Assembly (NCBI RefSeq): GCF_024753255.1
Contig: NZ_JANUHA010000014.1
Location: forward strand, 1 to 64,000
Direction: 5' to 3'
DNA: 64,000 bases
Source: Massilia agri
Lineage (GTDB): Bacteria; Pseudomonadota; Gammaproteobacteria; Burkholderiales; Burkholderiaceae_D
Below the pieces are notes generated by a model, which was given only the letters and a program-made list of their open reading frames with translations, was not told the DNA's origin and searched no databases. Position numbers and translations under genes: made by a program. Below are positions 17,523-29,356 of this stretch, piece after piece (the first letter of the stretch is position 1; each line of letters begins with the position of its first letter).

Positions 17523-18206
17523 TCAGGCGTAGCCGATCCACCCCCGAAACACCCCGGCCGCATAGAACAGGCCGACATCCTTGAAGCCTTCCTCGCGCAG
17601 CAGCGCCTCGTCCTGCTCGGGCGACAGCACCGGCAACACGCGCTCGATCACCTCGCGCCGGTGCCGCGCCTCGTCCAAGGGGGCGCCGGCGGCGATCGCA
17701 TAGGCTTCGTCGCGCGCCAGCCACAGGGCGCGCTCGTCCTCGTCCTGGGCGAAGCTCATGTGCGCGGCCACGAAGGGCGCGCCGCGGTGCAGGCGCTGGC
17801 GGATCGCCCGCAGGGCATGGCGGCGCTCGCACAGCGGCATGAAATGCATGGTCAGCAGGCAGACGGCCGCATCGAACGGTCCGTCGGGCGCAATGTCCAC
17901 ATAGCCCTCGTGCAGGGCGACCCTGGAGGCGTGCTCGCCGACCGTGTCCACGGCCAGTTCCAGCATTTCGGGCGACGGGTCCACCCCGTCGAAGATCCAG
18001 CCCGGCTGGGCGTCTGCGAAGGCTTTCAGCTCGAGCCCGCCGCCCGCTCCCAGCACCAGCACGCGCGCGTCAGGCGGCGCCCGTTCGGCCAGCAACACCT
18101 GGGCCAGTCGGTGCAGGTCGCTGAACCCTGGCACCAGGCGCGGCGGTCCATCCAGATAGTGCGCGACGGCGCGCGGGTCGGAAAAATGCCTTTGTGCACT
18201 TCTCAT
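17523..18206 (-). CDS. Class I SAM-dependent methyltransferase
   Basis: A 227-residue Rossmann-fold methyltransferase. The SAM-binding motif I is VLVLGAGGGLELKAFA at about residues 49-64, followed by the acidic end of strand 2 (FDGVDPSPEMLELA) and motif III-like FDAAVCLLTMHFM. The overall pattern resembles the small methyltransferases annotated as putative CmoA-like or Type 12 enzymes; the substrate is unknown. The 3' end lies about 50 bp from the long inverted repeat. It is divergent from mfd, with 129 bp between the starts. Confidence 0.85.
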   Translation of the reverse strand: MRSAQRHFSDPRAVAHYLDGPPRLVPGFSDLHRLAQVLLAERAPPDARVLVLGAGGGLELKAFADAQPGWIFDGVDPSPEMLELAVDTVGEHASRVALHEGYVDIAPDGPFDAAVCLLTMHFMPLCERRHALRAIRQRLHRGAPFVAAHMSFAQDEDERALWLARDEAYAIAAGAPLDEARHRREVIERVLPVLSPEQDEALLREEGFKDVGLFYAAGVFRGWIGYA

Positions 18207-18335
18207 GCTTGCCCTCGTTTCTGTACCGGCATCGACACGCGCGGACCCGGCCTGCTCGGCGCCTCCCCGGCAGGCGACATGGTGACGCTTCGTCTATAAT
18301 GGTCAGCCACTGTTGCGAACGTCACTGCGCGCTCA

Positions 18336-21782
<3,447 letters not shown>

Positions 21783-21788
21783 ACCACA

Positions 21789-22637
21789 ATGACCATGAAC
21801 CTGGTGCTCCAGGGGCCGCAGGCCTCTCTCGATACGCTCGACCGCCTTGCCCGCCTCGCCAAGCCTGCACGCACCGTGCCGCTGGGCGAACATGCCTTGC
21901 GCTGCGAGGAGGTATCCTTTGACGCGGACGTGAAAGCCCGCGTCGAGCAAGCCGCTTTCGACGCCGGCGTGGACGCCTGCTTCATCGAGGCCGGCAGAAC
22001 GCTCGCCGACTTCGGCCTGGTGGCGATGGACATGGACTCGACCCTGATCACCATCGAGTGCATCGACGAGATCGCGGACATGCAGGGCCTGAAACCCCAG
22101 GTCGCGGAGATCACCGAAGCGGCCATGCGCGGCGAGCTCGATTTCGCTGCCAGTCTGACGCGCCGCGTGGCCCTGCTCGAAGGCCTCGACGCGTCAAGCC
22201 TGCAGCGCGTCTACGACGAGCGCCTGCGGATCTCGCCGGGTGGCGAAGCCATGCTGGCGGCGGTCCAGGCGGCGGGCCTGAAGACCCTGCTGGTATCGGG
22301 CGGCTTCACCTTCTTCACCGACCGCCTGAAGGACCGTTTGAAGCTCGACTTCACCCACGCCAATGTGCTCGAGGTGGCCGATGGCAAGCTGACCGGACGC
22401 GTGGTCGGCGGCATCGTCGACGCCGAAGAAAAGAAGCGCACCGTCGAGCGCGTGTGCGCGGAAGTCGGCATCCCACCGAGCCGCGCCATCGTGATGGGCG
22501 ACGGCGCCAACGACCTCAGGATGATGGGCGTCGCCGGGCTCTCGTTGGCGTTCCGCGCCAAGCCGGTGGTGCGGGCCCAGGCCTCGGTCGCCCTGAATTT
22601 CTCGGGCCTCGATGGCTTGCTCAACATCATTAATTGA
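21789..22637 (+). CDS. serB: Phosphoserine phosphatase SerB
   Basis: SerB is the last step of serine synthesis, hydrolysing phosphoserine. This 282-residue HAD-superfamily enzyme has the nucleophile motif DMDSTLITIECIDEIAD (Asp81 and Asp83), motif II in LLVSGGFTFFTDRL, and motif III/IV in VMGDGANDLRMM. The first 75 residues form a short regulatory-type leader, as in most proteobacterial SerB proteins, but shorter than a full ACT domain pair. It starts 6 bp after mfd. An ATG 6 bases downstream is an alternative start. Confidence 0.96.
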   Translation: MTMNLVLQGPQASLDTLDRLARLAKPARTVPLGEHALRCEEVSFDADVKARVEQAAFDAGVDACFIEAGRTLADFGLVAMDMDSTLITIECIDEIADMQGLKPQVAEITEAAMRGELDFAASLTRRVALLEGLDASSLQRVYDERLRISPGGEAMLAAVQAAGLKTLLVSGGFTFFTDRLKDRLKLDFTHANVLEVADGKLTGRVVGGIVDAEEKKRTVERVCAEVGIPPSRAIVMGDGANDLRMMGVAGLSLAFRAKPVVRAQASVALNFSGLDGLLNIIN

Positions 22638-22763
22638 CGCTATTTCCTCGCAAAAATAGCGATCTGGCGCAAACTTTGGCGTGTTTTCCTTTTGTCCGCG
22701 CGCTCCGCTGGGCTATCGTAAAACCGAACCGCAGCCCTGTCGGCAGCGTGAAGGGAGAGCACC

Positions 22764-24068
22764 ATGCCACCCGTCGATTCCGGCTTTACCCCCAGCTTCA
22801 CCAAGCCCGTCAACCATGACGGTTGCGTTAGCAGGGGCCGGCGCCGGTTCCTGGCTTCCGGTTCCGTGCTGGCCGGGACCCTGGCTGCGGCGCCCATCGC
22901 CGCTGCCCAATCCTGGCGCAGCGACGGCTGGTGCGCGACCTGGGGCTGCGCGCCCGCCGGCCCGCCGCCCTCGGCAAGCACGCTCAGCTTCAGCGGGCAA
23001 ACCCTGCGCCTGGTGGTCCGCGCGAGCATCGGCGGCACGCGCGTGCGCGTGCGGCTGTCCAACGAGATGGGCAGCACGCCGCTTACCATCGGCGCGGCCC
23101 AGATCGGCCTGCGCTCCAGCGGGGTATACGTCGTCGCCGGTTCCAACCTGCCGCTGACCTTTGGCGGACGCACGTCGGTCACGTTGCGGCCCGGGACGCC
23201 GGCGGTCTCCGATCCGGTATTCATGCAGGTGCCACCCTTCGCCGACCTCGCCATCAGCCTCTACCTGCCGGGCACCGTCGCCGCCACCACTTACCACCGG
23301 GATGCCTGGCAGGCAAACTACGTCTCGACCGCCGGCAACTTCGCTGCCAACACGTCTTTCAGCGTGTCGCGCACCATCGGGGCATGGCCCTTCCTAACCG
23401 AAGTCGACGTCAACAGCGGGGGCGGCTGCATCGTCGCCATCGGTGATTCGATCACGGACGGCCAGGGCAGCGGCACCAATCTGAACCGGCGCTGGCCCGA
23501 CTACCTGGCGCGCCGGCTGCAGGCCGAACTCGGCACATCCGGCCGTATCGGTGTGGTGAACCGCGGCATTGCCGGCAACCAGCTCCTGGAAGACATCCCC
23601 ACCGCCATGCAGTCCGGGCACGACGTACTGGAGCGCTTCGACCGCGACGTGCTGGCCACCCCGGGCGTGCGGGCGGTAATCGTCCTCAGCGGCATCAACG
23701 ACATTGTTTACAGCTCGGGCGCGAACCTGGTGAGGGTCGATGAAATGGTCGCCGGCTATCGCCAGCTGATCGCCCGCGCCCATGCGCGCGGCGTGGCCGC
23801 CCTCGGCGCCACCCTGCCGCCGATGCTCGGGTTTGTCTACTACAACGCCGCGCGCGAAGGGGTCCGCCAGGGCATCAACAACTGGCTGCGCTCAGCCAAC
23901 GAGTTCGACACTTTGCTCGACTGGGATCAGGTGCTGCGCGACCCGGCTGCGCCAACGCGTTTGCGCAGCGCCTATAACAGTGGCGACTGGCTCCATCCTA
24001 ACGACGTGGGCTACCAGGCGATGGCCAACGCCATCCCGCTGGGCGAGCTGCAGCAACTAGTTCCCTGA
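22764..24068 (+). CDS. Tat-exported SGNH/GDSL hydrolase
   Basis: A 434-residue secreted esterase-type enzyme. The N-terminus carries a twin-arginine signal GRRRFLASGSVLAGTLAAA, with cleavage likely after AAAQ, so export is folded. A leading beta-sandwich-like part (about 45-220) precedes the SGNH fold: block I VAIGDSITDGQG with nucleophile Ser229, the Gly in GIAGNQ, the Asn in SGINDI, and Asp/His in WLHPNDVGYQ. This layout is common in predicted polysaccharide deacetylases or acyl-esterases of soil bacteria. GGGAG lies before the ATG. It stands alone; substrate unknown. Confidence 0.88.
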   Translation: MPPVDSGFTPSFTKPVNHDGCVSRGRRRFLASGSVLAGTLAAAPIAAAQSWRSDGWCATWGCAPAGPPPSASTLSFSGQTLRLVVRASIGGTRVRVRLSNEMGSTPLTIGAAQIGLRSSGVYVVAGSNLPLTFGGRTSVTLRPGTPAVSDPVFMQVPPFADLAISLYLPGTVAATTYHRDAWQANYVSTAGNFAANTSFSVSRTIGAWPFLTEVDVNSGGGCIVAIGDSITDGQGSGTNLNRRWPDYLARRLQAELGTSGRIGVVNRGIAGNQLLEDIPTAMQSGHDVLERFDRDVLATPGVRAVIVLSGINDIVYSSGANLVRVDEMVAGYRQLIARAHARGVAALGATLPPMLGFVYYNAAREGVRQGINNWLRSANEFDTLLDWDQVLRDPAAPTRLRSAYNSGDWLHPNDVGYQAMANAIPLGELQQLVP

Positions 24069-24171
24069 GGCGGCAGGTCTTGTTTCGGAGCGGCGGCGTG
24101 TGTAACAAGCTGTAATTCCATGCAGAACCTGAGGGCGGATTTCATATCATGGCCAAATCAGGAGGACCGCC

Positions 24172-24594
24172 ATGAAGAAACTACTCATTGTTAGCGCGTC
24201 GCTGGCCATGCTGGCCGGTTGCGCCGCGCCGGGGCAGAATTACTACGCCAACCAACCCTACACCCAATCCGGCGACCCTAGCCAGTGGCGGGTCGTGTCG
24301 GTCACGCCGGTGCCGCTTGGCACGGGCGCCCGCGCCGCCGCCAACGGCAACACCGCCGCCACGACCTACAGCTCGACGCCTGTGTATGCGCAGCAGCCGC
24401 AGCAGCCGGTCTATGTACAGCAGCCGGTTTATGTACCGCAGCAAGTCTACGTGCCGCAACCGGTCTACGAGCCGCGCTACTACTACCCGCCGGTCTCGAT
24501 CGGCCTGGGCTTCAACTTCGGCCGCGGCTGGGGTCACCACCGTGGCTGGGGCGGCCATATCGGAACGCGCTTCCCCTACCACTACCGCCGCTGA
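24172..24594 (+). CDS. Putative outer-membrane lipoprotein, Gln/Pro/Tyr-rich
   Basis: A 140-residue lipoprotein: signal MKKLLIVSASLAMLAGCAAP with lipobox LAGC. The mature protein has a run of QPVYV-type repeats (QQPVYVQQPVYVPQQVYVPQ, about residues 80-100) and a His/Gly/Arg-rich end (GRGWGHHRGWGGHIG). Such tyrosine/proline/valine repeats are seen in small exported proteins of Burkholderiales with no known role. AGGAGG stands 6 bases before the ATG, and a strong terminator follows at once, so it is a single-gene unit. Confidence 0.85.
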   Translation: MKKLLIVSASLAMLAGCAAPGQNYYANQPYTQSGDPSQWRVVSVTPVPLGTGARAAANGNTAATTYSSTPVYAQQPQQPVYVQQPVYVPQQVYVPQPVYEPRYYYPPVSIGLGFNFGRGWGHHRGWGGHIGTRFPYHYRR

Positions 24595-24607
24595 GGCGGA
24601 AACGACC

Positions 24608-24631
24608 AAGGCCGGCATCGCCGGCCTTTTT
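24608..24631 (+). terminator. Rho-independent terminator
   Basis: Stem AAGGCCGGC / GCCGGCCTT with a 3-base ATC loop and a TTTTT tract lies 14 bp after the lipoprotein stop. The convergent cupin gene ends at 24661, 30 bp further on. Confidence 0.9.
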
Positions 24632-24660
24632 ATTTCCGGCCTGGACCGGAAGATCGCGGA

Positions 24661-25047
24661 TCAGTGGCCGTGCTGGCGCTCGTACTCGTCCGCTTCCGCT
24701 TTGGTCGCGTGGATGATGCCGTCCGGATGCTCCGGCGGAGTGTACAGGGTGTACAGGCGCATCGGCTCGCTCTTCGAGGTATTGATGACGTTGTGCTCGG
24801 TGCCCGCCGGTATCACGACGGCCACGCCGTCTTCCAGCTTGTGCCCTTCGCCGTCCAGCAGCGCCACGCCCTCGCCCGCCTCGACCCGGATGAACTGGTC
24901 ATGGCCTTCATGGCGCTCGAGGCCGATTTCCTCGCCCGGCTGCAGGGTCATGATCACCAGCTGGCTGCGCTGGGTGGTGTACAGGACTTCGCGGAAGTTG
25001 TTTCCGGCAAGAGTCTTCTCTTCGATATTGATGCTATAGCCCGACAT
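24661..25047 (-). CDS. Cupin domain protein
   Basis: A 128-residue small cupin. The two conserved cupin motifs are seen: the first as EIGLERHEGHDQFIRVEAGEG with His/His/Glu metal ligands, the second as PAGTEHNVIN with the third His. This is typical of mononuclear-metal sugar-isomerase-like or stress-related cupins; no specific enzyme is recognised. I chose the ATG at 25047 because AGGAGAA stands a few bases before it; the longer open frame begins within the previous intergenic space. Confidence 0.88.
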   Translation of the reverse strand: MSGYSINIEEKTLAGNNFREVLYTTQRSQLVIMTLQPGEEIGLERHEGHDQFIRVEAGEGVALLDGEGHKLEDGVAVVIPAGTEHNVINTSKSEPMRLYTLYTPPEHPDGIIHATKAEADEYERQHGH

Positions 25048-25155
25048 TGATGTTCTCCTGTTTGCAAACGCGCAGCGGCGATGCCGCCTCGACATCATTG
25101 TATAAGAGCCAAGGCAAACGCGTGCACCTGCCGTTCGGCCAGGCCAGGGTCGAAG

Positions 25156-25593
25156 TCAGAAATTCTGAGCCGACCCGAACAGGTCGTGCGCGTCCAGCAG
25201 TGCCCAGGCGATGTCGGGCCGCTCGCCCAGGCGCCGGCGCACCGCGGCGGGCACCGACTGCCGCGCCTTCTTGCACAGACCCGGTTTCTCTTCGAGCACC
25301 ACGATGATGCCGCGCACGGTGCGCACCTCGTTCGGTCCCGGTTCGATGCGCAACTCGGCGCCGAGGTTCTTGCGCACCAGCGTCTGCACGTGCTGCAGGT
25401 CGGCATAGCTCTCGATGCGCTCGATGCGCTCGAGCAGCTTCTGCTCCTGCAGCCGCGTCAGGGCCAGTGGCCGGTGGTCGGCCTGCGGGTCGCTCATGAC
25501 GCGGTCGCGGTCGCAGACACAGGCGCCGGGCGGGCACTCGGTGCGGATAGGGAATGGAAACGGCGAAACGGGCTCGGTCACGCTGTCAGGCAT
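25156..25593 (-). CDS. Conserved hypothetical protein with N-terminal Cys motif
   Basis: A 145-residue protein of unknown function. Its N-terminus contains TECPPGACVCDRDRVM, a tight Cys triplet (three cysteines in eight residues) that could bind a metal or Fe-S cluster. The remaining part is a mix of helices and strands, with a basic second half (KKARQSVPAAVRRRLGERPD). It is the last of three overlapping or abutting minus-strand genes and begins 8 bp inside the end of the Mut7-C gene, so they form one operon. Nothing more can be said about its task. Confidence 0.75.
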   Translation of the reverse strand: MPDSVTEPVSPFPFPIRTECPPGACVCDRDRVMSDPQADHRPLALTRLQEQKLLERIERIESYADLQHVQTLVRKNLGAELRIEPGPNEVRTVRGIIVVLEEKPGLCKKARQSVPAAVRRRLGERPDIAWALLDAHDLFGSAQNF

Positions 25594-26368
25594 CCAGTTG
25601 GGGGGTCGGCGGCAATTCTACATCAGCCGCGCGCGCCGTTACGCCCTCGAGCAGGTCGTGCATGCGCGCGTAGTGGGAACCCTTCCAGTACACGCGCCGG
25701 CAGGCATCGCAGGTCGTGAATTCGGCGTGGCTCTCGCGCACGCGCGGCGGCAGCTGCTCCAGCACCTCTCCCTTGTCGACCGGGCGCAGTGGCAGGTTGC
25801 AGTGCAGGCAGAGCGTGAACGCGCGTACCTCGCCGGCAAGGCGCAGGCGCGAGAACAGCTCACGCAATTGCTCGGGCGGGTCGAGCGCATGAAGGTAGCA
25901 TCCGAGCTCGACAGTGCGGCGCTTGAGCAGCTCGCGGTCGCGGGTCAGGAGGACCCGCCCCTCTTCGCGCGCGATGCGCTCGATGTCCGCGTCGTGGTAG
26001 CCGTTGTCGTACAGGGTGTCGAAGCCCGCCATGCGCAGCAGCCGCGCCAGGCCGCCGAGGTGGGCGTCGGCCACGAAGCGCAGGCGTTCGGCCGGCCAGC
26101 TGCGCAGGCGCTGCAGGGTGTGCACGTCGAGCTCCCCGAAAGCCGGGTAGACGGCGACCCGGTCCCCATCCGCCAGCAGGCGGTCGAAGCCGCTCGACTC
26201 GCCGTTGACCAGCAACAGCTCGACCTCGGTGTGCGGCACGCCCAGCGCCTCGACCATGTGCTTGGCGGTCGCTTCGCGCGCGCATGGCGTCGTGAACGCG
26301 CGCCCGCGGCGCTCGCGCGGCAGGAAGTCGTTCAGCTGGTCGTAGAAGCGAAAGGTGGCGGTCACCAT
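25586..26368 (-). CDS. Mut7-C RNase domain protein with N-terminal ubiquitin-like domain
   Basis: A 260-residue protein. The first about 85 residues look like a ThiS/MoaD-type ubiquitin-like domain (TFRFYDQLNDFLPRERR to VAVYPAFGELDV). The rest matches the Mut7-C family: FVADAHLGGLARLLRMAGFDTLY, LLTRDRELLKRR, and a zinc-binding pair CLHCN and CDACRRVYWKGSHY. Mut7-C domains are PIN-like nucleases, and an RNA-processing task is inferred. It overlaps the DUF72 gene by 7 bp and the Cys-motif gene by 8 bp. Confidence 0.88.
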   Translation of the reverse strand: MVTATFRFYDQLNDFLPRERRGRAFTTPCAREATAKHMVEALGVPHTEVELLLVNGESSGFDRLLADGDRVAVYPAFGELDVHTLQRLRSWPAERLRFVADAHLGGLARLLRMAGFDTLYDNGYHDADIERIAREEGRVLLTRDRELLKRRTVELGCYLHALDPPEQLRELFSRLRLAGEVRAFTLCLHCNLPLRPVDKGEVLEQLPPRVRESHAEFTTCDACRRVYWKGSHYARMHDLLEGVTARAADVELPPTPQLDA

Positions 26369-27156
26369 GGTGGGGATAGTATGGCAGCCTCGATCACCGG
26401 CTGCGCATACTGTCCGTGCATCAACTCCAGTGCATTCGGGACCGCCTCGAAGGCGGCCGTGTTATCGAAGATGCACCAGCAGGTCTTGCCGAGCGCCGTC
26501 TGGCGCGCCAGCTCGCGCCGCACCGATTCCACGTACGCGGGGGTATAGCGCGAGTAGTAGATGCGCGGCGTGCCGTGCAGGCGCACGTAGAGCGTGTCGA
26601 TGCTGGTCGGCACGTGCGGCCCCGGTTGGCCGGCGGCCGGGTCCGCGATCACGCGCACGACGCGGCTGTCCATCAGCAACTCGGTGGCTGCCTCGGAAAA
26701 CCAGCTGGGGTGGCGCGCCTCGAAGGCGATCGTGCGGCCGAATATGTCGTGGAGCTGGCGGAAGAACAGCCGCGCCGGCTCGTCGACGAAGCCGAACTTC
26801 GGCGGCAGCTGGACCAGCAGGCAGCCGAGCTTCTCGCCCAGCTCGCCCGCCTCGTGGGCGAACTGCACCAGCTGCTGCTCGACGTTCTCCATGCGCGCAT
26901 CGTGGGTGATGGCGCGCGGCACCTTCACGGAAAAGCGAAAATCCCCGGGCACCGAATCGGCCCACTTCGCATAGGTCGCCGGCCGGTGTGGACGATAGAA
27001 GGACGAGTTGATTTCCACCGCCGGAAAGGTGGCGGCGTAGCGTTCGAGATGGCTGCCCTCGACGGGAAAGGATGCGGCGTCGGCCTTCGGTACACTCCAG
27101 CCGGCGCAGCCGACCAGGAGCCGGCCTGGTGTCTTGGCTTGTTTGGTCATCGACAT
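26362..27156 (-). CDS. DUF72 family protein (YecE-like)
   Basis: A 264-residue protein of the DUF72 family, a TIM-barrel related to xylose-isomerase-like folds. It begins VGCAGWSVPK and shows ERYAATFPAVEINSSFYRP and FSVKVPRAITHDARM, the normal family landmarks, with WCIFDNTA at the C-terminal side. The biochemical function is not known. The first gene of a three-gene minus-strand unit. Confidence 0.9.
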   Translation of the reverse strand: MSMTKQAKTPGRLLVGCAGWSVPKADAASFPVEGSHLERYAATFPAVEINSSFYRPHRPATYAKWADSVPGDFRFSVKVPRAITHDARMENVEQQLVQFAHEAGELGEKLGCLLVQLPPKFGFVDEPARLFFRQLHDIFGRTIAFEARHPSWFSEAATELLMDSRVVRVIADPAAGQPGPHVPTSIDTLYVRLHGTPRIYYSRYTPAYVESVRRELARQTALGKTCWCIFDNTAAFEAVPNALELMHGQYAQPVIEAAILSPPW

Positions 27157-27259
27157 GGCAAAAATGGCAATGCCCTGATTCTACGGAATGGCTCGCCCCG
27201 GCGGCGCATGGCAGGTCGCTTACAATGTGGGCATGTTTTCTTGATTCGAGGAGAAGCCG

Positions 27260-27697
27260 ATGAGCGACCCCATCCACGTCGTCTGTCCACAATGCGATGC
27301 CGTCAACCGCCTGTCGCGGGAACGCCTGGCCGATGCGCCCGTCTGCGGCAAATGCGCCCAGGCCTTGTTCGCCGGCCGTCCCCTGGATGTCGACAGCGCC
27401 CGCTTCGCGAAACACGTGTCGCGCAACGACATCCCGGTGCTGGTCGACTTCTGGGCCGAATGGTGCGGCCCCTGCAAGATGATGGCGCCCCACTTCGCCC
27501 AGGCCGCGCAGCGCCTGGAGCCGTCCGTGCGCCTGCTGAAGGTGGACACCGAGCGTAGCCAGGACCTGTCGGCGCAGTATGGCATCCGCAGCATCCCGAC
27601 CCTGGCCCTGTTCCGCGGCGGACGCGAAGTCGCGCGCCAGGCCGGGGCCATGGACGCCGGCCGCCTGGTCGCCTGGGTGGAGTCGCAGCTCAGGTAA
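27260..27697 (+). CDS. trxC: Thioredoxin 2 (TrxC)
   Basis: TrxC is a cytoplasmic disulfide reductase used under oxidative stress. The 145 residues carry an N-terminal zinc finger of two CxxC pairs (Cys9/Cys12 in CPQC, Cys29/Cys32 in CGKC), which separates it from TrxA, and the redox motif WCGPC with Cys69 and Cys72. AAGVDTERSQ-like and SIPTLALF segments complete the thioredoxin fold. GAGGAGAA stands 6 bases before the ATG. The start lies about 100 bp after the divergent DUF72 gene. Confidence 0.95.
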   Translation: MSDPIHVVCPQCDAVNRLSRERLADAPVCGKCAQALFAGRPLDVDSARFAKHVSRNDIPVLVDFWAEWCGPCKMMAPHFAQAAQRLEPSVRLLKVDTERSQDLSAQYGIRSIPTLALFRGGREVARQAGAMDAGRLVAWVESQLR

Positions 27698-27812
27698 ATG
27701 CAAGGCGGTCTTGAAAAACCGGCAAGGGACCTCATGTTAGCAAAGTGGCAGCATCGGCTGCTACAATGCATCGCCAGCCGGGCGTTTCCGGCTTCCCCTG
27801 AGGAGAATACTG

Positions 27813-28172
27813 ATGTCGCAAGACCTGGTAATGGATCGCGGAACCGAAGATGCAAAGCAGTTCGCGCGGATCCTCTACGTCGCCCACGCGCTGACCTTCC
27901 TGTTTTCCGCTGGTTTGCTGTCGATCCTGGTGCTGATCGTGAACTACGTGAAGCGTCCGGAGACCCAGGGCACCATCGTCTATTCGCACCACAGCTGGAT
28001 GATCCGCTCGTTCTGGTGGTATCTCGTGTGGTCGATCGTCGCCTGGGTGCTGGCCGCCACCATCATCGGCATCCCGCTCGCCGTGGTCGTCTGGGGCGTC
28101 GCCTGGCTGTGGGCCGCTTACCGCATCATCCGCGGCTTCGTCGACCTGAACAGCAACCGCGCGATGCCGTAA
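27813..28172 (+). CDS. DUF4870-type small membrane protein
   Basis: A 119-residue inner-membrane protein with three hydrophobic segments: about 24-46, 68-88 and 88-107. The arrangement and the short cytoplasmic N-terminus rich in charged residues fit the DUF4870 family, whose function is unknown. GAGGAGAA lies 7 bases upstream of the ATG. It stops directly against the stop codon of the convergent metC gene at 28173. Confidence 0.8.
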   Translation: MSQDLVMDRGTEDAKQFARILYVAHALTFLFSAGLLSILVLIVNYVKRPETQGTIVYSHHSWMIRSFWWYLVWSIVAWVLAATIIGIPLAVVVWGVAWLWAAYRIIRGFVDLNSNRAMP

Positions 28173-29339
28173 TCAGGCGGGCAGCTGCGCCAGGGCCTGC
28201 TCGATGTCGGCGATCAGGTCGCCGACGTCTTCCAGGCCCACATTGAAGCGCACCAGCACGCCCGCATCAAGCCAGCGGTCGCGGATGGCCCGGATGCGGT
28301 AAGGCATCACCAGGCTGTTCGGGCCGCCCCAGCTGTAGCCGATGCCGAACAGCGTCAGGGCATCCACGAAGGCGTCGACCTGCGCTTCGCTGTAGCGCGG
28401 GTCGAACAGCACCGAGAACAGGCCGCCGGCGCCCTTGAAGTCGCGCTTCCAGTTGGCGTGGCCCGGGCAATCCTCGAACGCCGGATGCAGCACCTTCGCG
28501 ATTTCCGGCCGTGCCTTCAGCCAGCTTGCCAGCTTGCGCGCGCCCGCGTCGTGGGCCTCGAAGCGCAGCTTCATGGTCGGCAGGCTACGCATCACCAGGT
28601 AGGCGTCGTCTGCGCCCACGCCCAGGCCCAGGCGCATATGGGCCTGGGCGAGGCGCTCGTTGACCGCCGTGTCGCGGGTGATCACCGCGCCCATCAGCAG
28701 ATCCGCCCCACCCGACTGGTACTTGGTCAGCGCATGCATGACGATGTCGGCGCCGACGTCGAAGCCGCGCAGGGCCAGGCCGGCCGACCAGGTGTTATCC
28801 AGCGCGACCGGCACGCCCTTCTCTTTCACCGCACGACAGATCGCCGGGAGGTCCGGCACTTCCATCGACACCGAACCCGGCGCCTCGGTCCAGACCAGCT
28901 TCGTGTTCGGCTGGATCAGGTCGGCGATGCCGCCACCGATCATCGGGTCATAGAAACGCGCACTGACGCCGAAGTCCTGCGACAGCCAGCGCCCCAGCTC
29001 GCGGTTCGGGTTGTAGACGTTCTCCGGCAGCAGCACGTCGTCGCCGCTCTTGAGGAAGGCGAAGTTGATCATCGCGATCGCCGACAGTCCCGAAGGCGCC
29101 AGCAGGCAGTGCTCGCCGCCCTCGATGGCGGCCAGGCGCGCTTCGAGGGTAAAGGTGGTCGGGGTGCCGTGCAGGCCGTAGGTGTAGGCGCTCTTGTCCT
29201 TCCACTGGCTTGATCTCATCGCGGCCACGTTCTCGAACAGGACTGTCGAGGCGCGGTGGACGGCGGGCGGGAAGGCGTCGAAGCCGCTAGGTGCCTCGTA
29301 GTCGCTGTGGATCAGGGAGGTCTGGGCGGTCTTCGTCAT
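28173..29339 (-). CDS. metC: Cystathionine beta-lyase
   Basis: MetC cleaves cystathionine to homocysteine, ammonia and pyruvate in methionine synthesis. This 388-residue PLP enzyme has the Cys/Met-metabolism signature: YGLHGTPTTFTLEARLAAIEGGEH, LDNTWSAG, and the PLP lysine in LTKYQSGGADLLMG. Substrate-branch details (WGGPNSLVMPYR at the C-terminal end) favour a beta-lyase over the gamma-synthase. The gene starts 17 bp after the stop of rimO, so the two are likely one transcript, an unusual pairing. Confidence 0.92.
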   Translation of the reverse strand: MTKTAQTSLIHSDYEAPSGFDAFPPAVHRASTVLFENVAAMRSSQWKDKSAYTYGLHGTPTTFTLEARLAAIEGGEHCLLAPSGLSAIAMINFAFLKSGDDVLLPENVYNPNRELGRWLSQDFGVSARFYDPMIGGGIADLIQPNTKLVWTEAPGSVSMEVPDLPAICRAVKEKGVPVALDNTWSAGLALRGFDVGADIVMHALTKYQSGGADLLMGAVITRDTAVNERLAQAHMRLGLGVGADDAYLVMRSLPTMKLRFEAHDAGARKLASWLKARPEIAKVLHPAFEDCPGHANWKRDFKGAGGLFSVLFDPRYSEAQVDAFVDALTLFGIGYSWGGPNSLVMPYRIRAIRDRWLDAGVLVRFNVGLEDVGDLIADIEQALAQLPA

Positions 29340-29356
29340 GCTGTTCTACTCGCTTC

